Positions 1 through 7,685 of a stretch of DNA of 50,989 nucleotides are shown in pieces. The DNA lies in assembly GCF_024793945.1 (NCBI RefSeq), contig NZ_JANUSD010000024.1, positions 1-50,989 on the forward strand, written 5' to 3'. The DNA is from Emticicia fluvialis (lineage in GTDB: Bacteria; Bacteroidota; Bacteroidia; Cytophagales; Spirosomataceae). The first letter of the stretch is position 1, and the number at the start of each line of letters is the position of its first letter. Both the position numbers and the translations under genes were made by a program. The notes beneath the pieces were generated by a model. The model had not been told where the DNA came from. It ran no database searches and was given only the letters and a program-made list of their open reading frames with translations.

Positions 1-30
1 TGCAAAACAGTATCAAAATGAAAACCTATA

Positions 31-67
31 AAACAAAAAACAGAAGCAACACGAAGGCTACTTCTGT
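31..67 (-). terminator. Terminator after the hisG-hisD operon
   Basis: Read on the minus strand, a 7-bp stem (ACAGAAG with CTTCTGT, loop of 14 nt) is followed by six T and then a further T-rich stretch. It lies 76 nt past the hisD stop codon and suggests that the histidine transcript ends here rather than continuing into further his genes. Confidence 0.6.
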
Positions 68-142
68 CTAAAAAATGTATTTTTACTATTATTAATCCTG
101 TATCGCTATTTTAGGACTAGTCAATATAAAAGCGCTTTACAA

Positions 143-1411
143 TCAGCCCAGACTTTCTACTCTCAGGCTAACGGCTCGTTTATGGGCTTCCAGCGACTCA
201 GCCTCTGCCATTAGTTCTACAGTTTTGCTGATGTTTCTGATGCCGGTTTCTGATATTTCCTGAAAAGTAATTTTCTTTACAAAACTATCTAAAGATACGC
301 CGCTGTAAGCACGTGCATAACCATTGGTTGGCAGGGTATGGTTAGTACCTGATGCGTAATCACCACAAGATTCGGGGGTATAATTACCTAAAAATACCGA
401 GCCTGCATTGACTATCTGCTCTGCCACATCAGAATAATTCTCAACCGATAATATCAGGTGTTCGGGTGCATAATCATTCAGTAACTCAATACAATCAGCT
501 TCGTTTTCAAGCAGAATTATCTTTGAGTTCTCGATAGCCTGTGCAGCCAGTTCTTTTCTGGGCAGGCGGTTTAACTGACCAGATACAGCCAGATTAACAG
601 CCGAAACCAGTTTCTTACTGGTTGTTACCAGTAATACCTGGCTATCGGCTCCATGTTCAGCCTGCGAAAGCAGGTCAGAAGCCACGAAAGACGGAATAGC
701 TGAATCATCGGCAAAAACAGCCACTTCTGATGGTCCTGCGGGCATATCGATGGCTACGCCCTCTTTGCTCAATAATTGTTTAGCAGCCGTTACATACTGG
801 TTACCCGGGCCGAAAATCTTAAATACCTGCGGAATAGTTTCAGTACCATAGGCCATAGCCGCAATGGCCTGTGCCCCTCCTACCCTGAAAACCTTTGTTA
901 CACCTACCAGTTTAGCTGCATAGTAAATAGCCGGATGGTTACTTGGCGAACAGAGAATTACCTCCTGACAACCGGCAATTTGTGCCGGTACACCCAACAT
1001 CAATACTGTTGAAAAAAGTGGGGCAGTACCCCCCGGAATATAAAACCCGACTTTTTGTATACCCACGTTTTTTCTCCAGCACTTTATACCCGGCATGGTT
1101 TCAATTACCTGTGGTTCTTGCTTTTGTGCAGCATGAAAAGTATAAATATTCTGATATGCCTGATGAATAGCCGCCTTCAGCTCTTCTGAAAGATGCTCGC
1201 CGGCAGCATCAATTTCCGATTGTGGTACTTGTATGGCACCTAATTCAATCTTATCGAATTTCAAAGCAAATTCACGCAAGGCATTATCGCCTTCTTTTTT
1301 TACTTTGGCTAAAATTGGTTGTACTTTTTGCTCAATATCTGCCATTTCCTGCACGGGGCGTGCCAGCAACTGTTTCCACTCAGCTCGTGGAGGAAAAGAA
1401 ACTATTTTCAT
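143..1411 (-). CDS. hisD: Histidinol dehydrogenase
   Basis: Catalyses the last two steps of histidine synthesis, oxidising L-histidinol to histidine with two NAD+ in the cytoplasm. At 422 aa it is full length for the family. The expected zinc and catalytic residues are all visible: Gln250 and His253 (in SQAEHGADSQ), Glu317-His318 (in YAPEHLIL), Asp351 (in CGDYASGTNHTLP) and His410 near the C-terminus (EAHKRAVS). The ATG directly follows the TAA of the upstream 101-aa gene with no spacer, so the two are almost certainly translationally coupled. It is the last gene of a three-gene operon with hisG. No other his gene follows in the remaining 142 nt of the window. Confidence 0.97.
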   Translation of the reverse strand: MKIVSFPPRAEWKQLLARPVQEMADIEQKVQPILAKVKKEGDNALREFALKFDKIELGAIQVPQSEIDAAGEHLSEELKAAIHQAYQNIYTFHAAQKQEPQVIETMPGIKCWRKNVGIQKVGFYIPGGTAPLFSTVLMLGVPAQIAGCQEVILCSPSNHPAIYYAAKLVGVTKVFRVGGAQAIAAMAYGTETIPQVFKIFGPGNQYVTAAKQLLSKEGVAIDMPAGPSEVAVFADDSAIPSFVASDLLSQAEHGADSQVLLVTTSKKLVSAVNLAVSGQLNRLPRKELAAQAIENSKIILLENEADCIELLNDYAPEHLILSVENYSDVAEQIVNAGSVFLGNYTPESCGDYASGTNHTLPTNGYARAYSGVSLDSFVKKITFQEISETGIRNISKTVELMAEAESLEAHKRAVSLRVESLG

Positions 1412-1717
1412 TTATCTGATAATTTTCAGTTTTTCTACCAATTCTGCCGAGATTCCCTCAGCATATACGCCATAAGCATTCACTAAAACTCCTTTTAAAC
1501 CCGTAGATGGCGAAGAAATGGCATACACCACCAACTCATCTTCAAGGTCAGTTTCGCCCTCAAAACGATGTACCTCATCTATCTGAAAATCATCCGGTGG
1601 CAGGTGCGTGTCGTGGGTATGACAATACAGTGCTTCGTTTTTCAGGTTAAAATTATGCACATAGCCATTCGCTGTTAAAGCATTTATAGCATCGGCAGAG
1701 GTATCGTAGGTGGTCAT
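1412..1717 (-). CDS. Small conserved Bacteroidota protein between hisG and hisD
   Basis: An acidic 101-aa protein without signal peptide or membrane segment. It sits 22 nt after hisG and directly abuts hisD, so it is part of the histidine operon. Proteins resembling it are often labelled phosphoribosylpyrophosphate synthetase in Bacteroidota, as far as I remember, but no PRPP-binding loop or synthetase domain is visible and the length is far too short for that enzyme. Visible features are two His-x-His-like spots (CHTHDTHLP near residues 32-40) and a regular alternation suggesting a small alpha/beta fold. Function unknown; a role linked to histidine synthesis is only an inference from position. 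Confidence 0.85.
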   Translation of the reverse strand: MTTYDTSADAINALTANGYVHNFNLKNEALYCHTHDTHLPPDDFQIDEVHRFEGETDLEDELVVYAISSPSTGLKGVLVNAYGVYAEGISAELVEKLKIIR

Positions 1718-1739
1718 GGCTATTAAGAAAATGTAGTTT

Positions 1740-2609
1740 TTAATATATCATTTTTTCTATCGGAATCACCAGAATGCCCTCTGCACCTGCGGCGCGAATA
1801 GCCTCAATGTTTTCCCAGAACTGGTTTTCTTCCAGTACAGAATGAATCGAGCACCAGCCAGACATGGCCAGAGGCACAATAGTGGGGCTCTTCATGCCCG
1901 GTAACAAGCTAATAATTTCATCCAGCTTATCATTAGGTGCATTCAGCAGAATATACTTGTAATTCTGTGCGGTTTGTACTGCCCTTATTCTGAACAACAA
2001 TTTATTAAGGGTTTCCCGCTTTTCGTCAGACAAATTTTTGCTGGCAACCAGAATAGCTTCAGACTTAAAAATGGCTTCTACTTCTTTCAAACCATTACTG
2101 AGCAAGGTGCTACCTGAGCTGACGATGTCGCAAACACCTTCGGCCAGACCAATGCTGGGGGCAATCTCAACCGAACCACTGATCTCATGTATTTCGGCCG
2201 TCACACCCTTGCTTTTCAGATAACCGCCCAGAATACGCGGGTATGAAGTAGCTATGCTTTTACCATTGAAATCTTCAATACCATTATACTCAACGCCACG
2301 AGGCACGGCTATTGATAACCTGCATTTCGAAAAACCCAGCCGGTAAACCAGTTCGGCTTCACGGTTTGACTCAACAAATACGTTTTCGCCAACAATACCT
2401 ATATCAGCCACGCCGTCTTCCACATAGCCCGGAATATCGTCATCCCGAAGAAAAAGGAACTCTGCATTAAAGTTAGACGACGAAGTTTTAAGCTTGCCTG
2501 TGCCACTTTCAAACTTTATACCGCATTCTTTGAAAAGTCCAAAGGAGTCTTCACTCAGCCTGCCAGATTTCTGCAGGGCAATGCGTAAAATAGAATCTTT
2601 ATTCGCCAT
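1740..2609 (-). CDS. hisG: ATP phosphoribosyltransferase, long form
   Basis: Catalyses the first committed step of histidine synthesis, joining ATP and PRPP to phosphoribosyl-ATP. At 289 aa it is the long, hexameric form, which carries a C-terminal regulatory (ACT-like) domain for feedback by histidine, so no HisZ partner is needed. The catalytic domain shows the expected stretches VADIGIVGENV and SYPRILGGYLK and the PRPP-binding region DIVSSGSTLLSNGL. The C-terminal third (from about residue 215) is the regulatory domain. It is the first gene of the operon, with a good promoter 28-58 nt upstream. Confidence 0.97.
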   Translation of the reverse strand: MANKDSILRIALQKSGRLSEDSFGLFKECGIKFESGTGKLKTSSSNFNAEFLFLRDDDIPGYVEDGVADIGIVGENVFVESNREAELVYRLGFSKCRLSIAVPRGVEYNGIEDFNGKSIATSYPRILGGYLKSKGVTAEIHEISGSVEIAPSIGLAEGVCDIVSSGSTLLSNGLKEVEAIFKSEAILVASKNLSDEKRETLNKLLFRIRAVQTAQNYKYILLNAPNDKLDEIISLLPGMKSPTIVPLAMSGWCSIHSVLEENQFWENIEAIRAAGAEGILVIPIEKMIY

Positions 2610-2636
2610 TTATTTTTGATTTCATTGAAAAGTCTG

Positions 2637-2667
2637 CAAAAATACAGTTTGGAACGCTTTTCACAAA
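2637..2667 (-). promoter_or_regulatory. Promoter of hisG operon
   Basis: On the minus strand TTTG is followed after 19 nt by TATTTTTG, an exact match to the Bacteroidota primary-sigma consensus (TTTG, 19-21 nt, TAnnTTTG). The expected start of transcription is about 20 nt upstream of the hisG ATG, so there is no room for a histidine leader peptide. Confidence 0.65.
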
Positions 2668-2716
2668 GGAATATATTGTTTAAAGCAATTTAGTTGAATA
2701 TTAACATTAGCTTAAC

Positions 2717-2746
2717 TTGTAAAACGCTTGAAATCAACTATATTTG
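2717..2746 (+). promoter_or_regulatory. Promoter upstream of small ORF and hydrolase gene
   Basis: TTG at 2717-2719, 19 nt, then TATATTTG at 2739-2746 fits the Bacteroidota promoter consensus. Transcription would begin near 2753, in front of the 39-codon ORF at 2804 and about 300 nt before the hydrolase at 3051. This is the only region of the window longer than 300 nt without a firm gene (2610-3050). Confidence 0.6.
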
Positions 2747-2803
2747 TATCACGTTAAACGCGTTGCAAAATTTTAATACCACTCCTAAAACACCCTAGAA
2801 TTT

Positions 2804-2923
2804 ATGAGACATTCGGTGCATCTCAGTTACCGGGCTACTCGTGATATGAAACTAAATAAAGTAAAAAAAATCGTCTCGGCTATTATTGTCGTTTTGATTT
2901 GTCTGCTTGCCATTTTTTTCTGA
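2804..2923 (+). CDS. Possible 39-aa single-span membrane peptide
   Basis: This ORF begins with an ATG about 50 nt after a well-formed promoter. Its C-terminal half is a basic stretch (KLNKVKK) followed by an uninterrupted hydrophobic run (IVSAIIVVLICLLAIFF) that ends at the stop codon, the layout of a small membrane peptide. An internal ATG at 2846 would give a 25-aa version. It resembles in style the tiny hydrophobic peptides known from Bacteroidota genomes, but I cannot assign it to a family. Against it: the opposite strand carries a competing, apparently frameshifted coding-like stretch (2852-3027). Treat as tentative. Confidence 0.35.
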   Translation: MRHSVHLSYRATRDMKLNKVKKIVSAIIVVLICLLAIFF

Positions 2924-3027
2924 TTCAAGTTCTTTAGCCCATTCAGAAATTCTCTTTAAAAATTCTGTTCGCTTTTGATGAAATGCTCTGGCATTCCTTC
3001 TAAATTAGCGTCAGGTTTTTTACTCAT
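2852..3027 (-). pseudogene. Possible frameshifted short gene
   Basis: Minus-strand ATG at 3027 opens a 23-codon frame (starting MSKKPDANLEG) that stops at 2956. An overlapping frame continues with protein-like, charged amphipathic sequence (AFHQKRTEFLKRISEWAKEL) to a stop at 2852. One frameshift would join the two into a Lys/Glu-rich protein of about 57 aa. It lies directly opposite the possible membrane-peptide ORF, so at most one of them is probably real. I do not recognise a family. Confidence 0.2.
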
Positions 3028-3050
3028 ACTTTATTTCAAACTACCTCTTC

Positions 3051-4907
3051 ATGAAAAAGATTATCTTTTTTGTGCTATGCTCGTTTGTAGCTTTAGCGCA
3101 AAATGATTTTGTAAAACAAAATTATACCAAACACGAATACAAAATACCCATGCGCGACGGCACCAAGCTGCACACAGCAGTTTATGTACCGAACGATGCT
3201 TCGGAGTCTAACAAGTACCCGATATTGATGCAGAGAACCTGCTATAGTGTTGCGCCTTATGGTGAAGACAAATATCCGTACCGACTGGGGCCGTCACAAA
3301 CGTTAATGAAAGACAAATTTATTTTTGTTTATCAGGATGTACGAGGCCGTTGGATGTCTGAAGGTACCTGGACCAACATGACACCCAATAACCCGGGTAA
3401 TGGTGCCAACACAGCGCCTGATGAAAGCTCTGATACTTACGATACCATTGAATGGCTATTAAAAAATATCTCTTCAAATAACGGCCGCGTTGGCCAATGG
3501 GGAATCTCTTACCCCGGGTTCTATACTGTGGCCGGAGCCGTTGATGCCCACCCGGCATTAAAGGCGTCATCGCCGCAAGCCCCTGTGAGCGACTTTTTCT
3601 TTGACGACTTCCACCACAACGGCGCATTCATTCAGGCTTATCTTTTCACCTTTCCTGTGTTTGGTGTTCAAACACCCGGCCCTACTTCTCAGGCTTGGTA
3701 TAACAGCCAGATGATTAACACCAGCCAGATGAAAGACGGCTACCAGTTTCAGCTTGATTTAGGCCCGCTCAAAAATGCTCAGAAATACTACAAAGACAAT
3801 TTCTATTGGCAGGAAACCATAAACCACCCTAATTATGACGATTTCTGGCAAAAAAGAAGCATTATTCCGCATCTGAAAAACATCAAACATGCAGTTATGA
3901 CCGTGGGTGGCTGGTTTGATGCCGAAGACTTATATGGCCCGTTGAATGTTTACAAAAAAATAGAAAAAAATAACCCGGGTACTTATAACACTTTGGTTAT
4001 GGGGCCTTTCGGGCATGGTCGGTGGTCGGCAGAGACTGGTCATACCCTGCACAGTAATGTATATTTTGGAGACAGTATAGCCACTTTTTATCAGAGAAAT
4101 ATCGAAGCTAAATTCTTTCGCCACTTTCTGAAAGAGGCAGGTGACGGCAAAACAGGCCTGCCAGACGCTTATCTGTTTGACACAGGCACCAAAGAATGGA
4201 AACAATTTGAAAAATGGCCTGCGGATAATGCGCAAAAGCTAACATTTTACCTGAATACAAACGGAAAACTTGACAAGGCCAAAGCGGCCAGGGCTGGCGC
4301 CAGCGAATATGTAAGCGATCCTAAAAAACCAGTGCCTTACAGCGAAGACCTACAGTCTATGACAGGCTTTACTCCTTTCAATTATATGTCGGAAGACCAG
4401 CGATTTGCCGCCAAACGCCCGGATGTACTGGTATTTGAGACAGATGTATTAACCGAAGACATAACTCTGGGAGGAGAGATTTTTGCAAAACTGAAAGTAA
4501 GCACAACCGGCAGCGATGCCGACTGGGTTGTAAAACTGATTGATGTGTACCCGGGCAACGAGGTGAACCACCCCTATATGCCAAATAAAAATGTAATGTT
4601 GGCTAATTATCACCAGATGGTACGTAGTGAGGTAATGAGAGGGCGTTTCAGAAACAGTTTTGAAAAACCGGAAGCATTTGTACCAAGCAAAGTGACTGAC
4701 GTTAATATTCAACTGCAGGATGTGCTGCATACGTTTAAAAAAGGCCACAAGATACAGATTCAGGTACAAAGCACGTGGTTCCCGCTGATTGACCGCAACC
4801 CGCAGAAATTTGTACCGAATATTTACAAAGCTGATGAGGCTGATTTTATTAAAGCCACACACAAGGTTTATTCTGATTCGAGCATTGAAGTACAGGTATT
4901 GAAGTAA
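3051..4907 (+). CDS. Secreted CocE/NonD-family serine hydrolase (peptidase S15-like)
   Basis: A 618-aa alpha/beta-hydrolase with an N-terminal signal peptide (MKKIIFFVLCSFVALAQ), so exported to the periplasm or beyond. The nucleophile elbow GISYPG puts the catalytic serine at Ser153; Asp290 (GGWFDAEDLYGPL) and His322 (GPFGHGRW) complete the triad. The C-terminal part (about 400-618) is the jelly-roll domain typical of X-Pro dipeptidyl-peptidase, cocaine esterase and glutaryl-7-ACA acylase relatives. The family acts on acyl esters or N-terminal peptide/amide bonds; the substrate here cannot be told. Transcribed alone: a promoter lies at 2717 and a strong terminator follows at 4931. Confidence 0.9.
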   Translation: MKKIIFFVLCSFVALAQNDFVKQNYTKHEYKIPMRDGTKLHTAVYVPNDASESNKYPILMQRTCYSVAPYGEDKYPYRLGPSQTLMKDKFIFVYQDVRGRWMSEGTWTNMTPNNPGNGANTAPDESSDTYDTIEWLLKNISSNNGRVGQWGISYPGFYTVAGAVDAHPALKASSPQAPVSDFFFDDFHHNGAFIQAYLFTFPVFGVQTPGPTSQAWYNSQMINTSQMKDGYQFQLDLGPLKNAQKYYKDNFYWQETINHPNYDDFWQKRSIIPHLKNIKHAVMTVGGWFDAEDLYGPLNVYKKIEKNNPGTYNTLVMGPFGHGRWSAETGHTLHSNVYFGDSIATFYQRNIEAKFFRHFLKEAGDGKTGLPDAYLFDTGTKEWKQFEKWPADNAQKLTFYLNTNGKLDKAKAARAGASEYVSDPKKPVPYSEDLQSMTGFTPFNYMSEDQRFAAKRPDVLVFETDVLTEDITLGGEIFAKLKVSTTGSDADWVVKLIDVYPGNEVNHPYMPNKNVMLANYHQMVRSEVMRGRFRNSFEKPEAFVPSKVTDVNIQLQDVLHTFKKGHKIQIQVQSTWFPLIDRNPQKFVPNIYKADEADFIKATHKVYSDSSIEVQVLK

Positions 4908-4930
4908 CAGTAGTTAATTCTGGCATATGT

Positions 4931-4961
4931 AAAATCGCAGGCAACTCCTGCGATTTTTTTT
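4931..4961 (+). terminator. Terminator of the CocE/NonD hydrolase gene
   Basis: A perfect 11-bp stem (AAAATCGCAGG and its complement, 5-nt loop) ends in a run of eight T. It lies 24 nt after the hydrolase stop codon. Confidence 0.85.
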
Positions 4962-5063
4962 GTTTAAATACTGGGTATTTGTATAGAATAATGATTTACA
5001 GTCCATCTTTTTCAGAAAAAAATAAATATTTTTCTTGCACTCCTGTTGCATGGGTTTCTTATC

Positions 5064-5071
5064 TACATTTG
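5064..5071 (+). promoter_or_regulatory. Possible -7 element of metal module
   Basis: TACATTTG matches the -7 consensus, but no TTG lies 19-21 nt upstream. Transcription would begin at about the ATG at 5076, giving a leaderless message. The absence of a good -33 box would fit regulated rather than constitutive expression. Weak on its own. Confidence 0.3.
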
Positions 5072-5075
5072 CAGC

Positions 5076-5399
5076 ATGAGTCGGTTTTCGAACATATTCT
5101 TTAGCTTTTATCTGCTTTTTCTGGCGTGTATGCCCTGCCATGATACCGCCGGCAGTGCAGATACTATGGCTAAGGCTGTTGTACGCAGCGACACCGATTC
5201 ACAGGCGGGGCATGGTGAGGAGTCTGACCTCTGTTCGCCTCTTTGCAGTTGTGCCTGCTGTGGTAATCTAATGATTTCACCTTACACCGAACAGGCCGTT
5301 GAGCGCAACGTTGTTTCAGCCAGAACGATGTATCTTACCGAAACCAAAGATACCGCAGGTTTTATTTCCTTGCTCTGGCAACCGCCACAATTAGTTTAA
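5076..5399 (+). CDS. DUF6660-family small Cys-rich exported protein
   Basis: A 107-aa protein with a hydrophobic N-terminus (IFFSFYLLFLACMPCHD) followed by a linker and a dense cysteine cluster (CSPLCSCACCG, about residues 53-63), then a C-terminal tail ending in WQPPQLV. This is the pattern of the DUF6660 family, found beside TonB receptors in Bacteroidota. I chose the ATG at 5076; the in-frame TTG at 5046 would add ten residues and lies upstream of the only -7 element. The cysteines suggest binding of a thiophilic metal, which fits the TonB receptor and metal ATPase that follow. It begins the module 5076-9800. Its function is not established. Confidence 0.8.
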   Translation: MSRFSNIFFSFYLLFLACMPCHDTAGSADTMAKAVVRSDTDSQAGHGEESDLCSPLCSCACCGNLMISPYTEQAVERNVVSARTMYLTETKDTAGFISLLWQPPQLV

Positions 5400-5415
5400 T
5401 ACGACTTAGATAAAA

Positions 5416-5455
5416 TTTCGCTCTGCGAAAACCCAGTGCTTACTCAGCAGTAAGC
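5416..5455 (+). other. Two small hairpins between DUF6660 gene and TonB receptor
   Basis: TTTCGC/GCGAAA (3-nt loop, 5416-5430) and GCTTACT/AGTAAGC (4-nt loop, 5438-5455) stand 8 nt apart in the 88-nt gap. Neither is followed by a T-run, so they are not simple terminators. They may adjust the ratio of the two proteins by RNA stability or attenuation. Confidence 0.4.
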
Positions 5456-5487
5456 CTCAACAAGTATTGTATTAACTAATTGGAATC

Positions 5488-7650
5488 ATGAAAAAATTAA
5501 GATTATTATATATATTTTTCGTTGTAGCACACTACAGTTTTGCCCAAAGCATACCCGGTTTTATTGTAAAAGACAGCAAAACCAAAGAGAGTTTAACAGG
5601 TGCAACAGTAAGTATTAAAGGTACTACAAACGGAGGCACGACTGATGCAGAAGGCAGAATAAACCTTAAAGGCGTAGCTGATGGTGAACAAACGGTTGTA
5701 TTTTCATTTATAGGTTATAAAACCAGCAATCAGAAAATATCATTCCCGCTGATGGCAGATATCATAATTCTGCTGGAAAGCAATGATGAAGAACTGGAAG
5801 AAGTAGTGGTTTCTACCACGCGCATCAGCCGCAACATTGAGAGTATTCCCACACGCATAGAGGCTATTTCAATGGAAGAAATAGATGAAAAAGCCAATAT
5901 GAGACCCAATAATGTATCAATGCTGCTGCACGAAAGCACGGGCATACAGGTACAACAAACCAGTTATACATCTGCCAACCAGAGTATCAGAATACAGGGA
6001 CTCGATGGCCGGTATACCCAGATTCTCAAAGACGGTTTCCCTGCGTTCGGAGGCTTTTCGAGCGGATTAAGCATTCTTGATATTCCGCCGCTTGACTTAA
6101 GGCAGGTTGAAATCATTAAAGGCTCTGCATCAACACTCTATGGCGGTGGAGCAATAGCCGGAGTTGTCAATTTTATATCAAAAGAGCCTCGTGAAAAACC
6201 GGAGTTTTCAGCCATTATCAACCAGACATCAACAGGAGGTGGAACAAATTTTAGCGCCTTTTCGGCTAAAAGAAATGCAAAAGTGGGTTATTCCTTTCTG
6301 GTATCGGGTACTATTCAGAAACCTTATGATGTAGATAAAGACGATTTTACGGAGATTCCCAAAAGCCGGGATCTGAACATCAACCCCCGGTTGTTTGTCT
6401 ATTTCAATGATAAAACCAGGTTAGTATTGGGCAACTCCACCACTTTTCAGTATCGTTTTGGCGGCGACATGTATGTAATTAAAGGAAAGGGGGATGACCA
6501 TCACGCTTATTATGAAAAAAACGAATCAGTAAGGAACATTACCACAGCACAGTTAAGCAGGCAGATTTCCGGAAACACTCAATGGGTACTAAAACAAAGC
6601 CTGAGTGTTTTTGACAGACAAATCAGAATTCCGGGCTATAGTTTCAGAGGCTTGCAAAACCATACTTATACCGATTTCTCATACATAACCCAGCTCAATA
6701 AACATACAATCGTAACGGGTGCAAATCTGATTTTTGATAATTTCAGAGAAAAAGAAAGTGATACTCCGAGAAAAGAAAATAACTTGATTACCGGAGCTTA
6801 TGTGCAGGACAATTGGGATTTAACAGAAAAACTTCTGTTTGAAGGTGGTTTCAGGCTTGATTATGCAAACCGTTATGGCCTTTTTGCCTTACCCAGAGTA
6901 TCGGCACTCTATAAAATTTCAGAAAATTGGAGCAGCCGTTTAGGGGGTGGCCTGGGTTACAAACTACCCACTATGTTTACAGAGGCAACTGAAACGCTGG
7001 CGTTCAGGCATGTGCTGGCAATAGATAATAAAGCCAAAGCAGAGAAATCTTATGGTAGTACCATAGATTTCAATTACCAGAACAGTGTAGGAGAAAATCT
7101 GAGTTTTACAGTTAACCAGTTGTTCTTTGTAACACAAATCAATAGACCACTGGTACTGACCAATAACGCAGACAATGCGTTCTATTTTGAAAATGCCATG
7201 AAACCCGTCATTTCAAAAGGTTTCGAAACTAATGTACGAATCACCTTTGCCGACTGGATTAAGCTCTTTGCAGGATACACCTTTACAGATGCCAAAGCAA
7301 CTTATAAGATCGGGAATCAGACGGTGCCTTTGTTACCTAAAAACAAAATTAACATGGCTTTGCTGGCAGAAAAACACAGGAACTTCAAAATTGGGCTCGA
7401 GGCTTATTATTCTGACAGACAGGTACTGAGCGACGGCCGATTAACCAAACCTTTCTGGGAATTTGGATTGTTCTTAGAAAAGACCTTCGGCAAACTAAGT
7501 GTTTTTGCCAATGCCGAAAACTTTACAGACACCCGGCAGAACAGATTTGAAAAAGTAGTTACTGATGCTCATAACACGCCGCGTTTCAATGAGGTATATA
7601 CCCATACCGAGGGGCGGTCGTTTAATGGTGGCATTAAGATTAAAATTTAA
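5488..7650 (+). CDS. TonB-dependent outer membrane receptor (metal-associated)
   Basis: A 720-aa outer membrane receptor. Order of parts: signal peptide (about 1-20, ending FAQ), carboxypeptidase-like regulatory domain (about 22-105), a short TonB-box-like stretch (EELEEVVVSTTR), plug domain (about 120-235, including IRIQGLDGRYTQIL and GSASTLYGGGAIAGVVNF), and a beta-barrel ending in an aromatic/hydrophobic strand (NGGIKIKI). The family takes up metal chelates, vitamins or sugars using energy from TonB. The neighbours, a Cys-rich DUF6660 protein and a metal ATPase 35 nt downstream, point to a metal or metallophore as ligand. No SusD partner is present, which argues against a glycan locus. Confidence 0.92.
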   Translation: MKKLRLLYIFFVVAHYSFAQSIPGFIVKDSKTKESLTGATVSIKGTTNGGTTDAEGRINLKGVADGEQTVVFSFIGYKTSNQKISFPLMADIIILLESNDEELEEVVVSTTRISRNIESIPTRIEAISMEEIDEKANMRPNNVSMLLHESTGIQVQQTSYTSANQSIRIQGLDGRYTQILKDGFPAFGGFSSGLSILDIPPLDLRQVEIIKGSASTLYGGGAIAGVVNFISKEPREKPEFSAIINQTSTGGGTNFSAFSAKRNAKVGYSFLVSGTIQKPYDVDKDDFTEIPKSRDLNINPRLFVYFNDKTRLVLGNSTTFQYRFGGDMYVIKGKGDDHHAYYEKNESVRNITTAQLSRQISGNTQWVLKQSLSVFDRQIRIPGYSFRGLQNHTYTDFSYITQLNKHTIVTGANLIFDNFREKESDTPRKENNLITGAYVQDNWDLTEKLLFEGGFRLDYANRYGLFALPRVSALYKISENWSSRLGGGLGYKLPTMFTEATETLAFRHVLAIDNKAKAEKSYGSTIDFNYQNSVGENLSFTVNQLFFVTQINRPLVLTNNADNAFYFENAMKPVISKGFETNVRITFADWIKLFAGYTFTDAKATYKIGNQTVPLLPKNKINMALLAEKHRNFKIGLEAYYSDRQVLSDGRLTKPFWEFGLFLEKTFGKLSVFANAENFTDTRQNRFEKVVTDAHNTPRFNEVYTHTEGRSFNGGIKIKI

Positions 7651-7685
7651 TTTATTAATTGACCAATTGGTAAAACGTTGCATAT

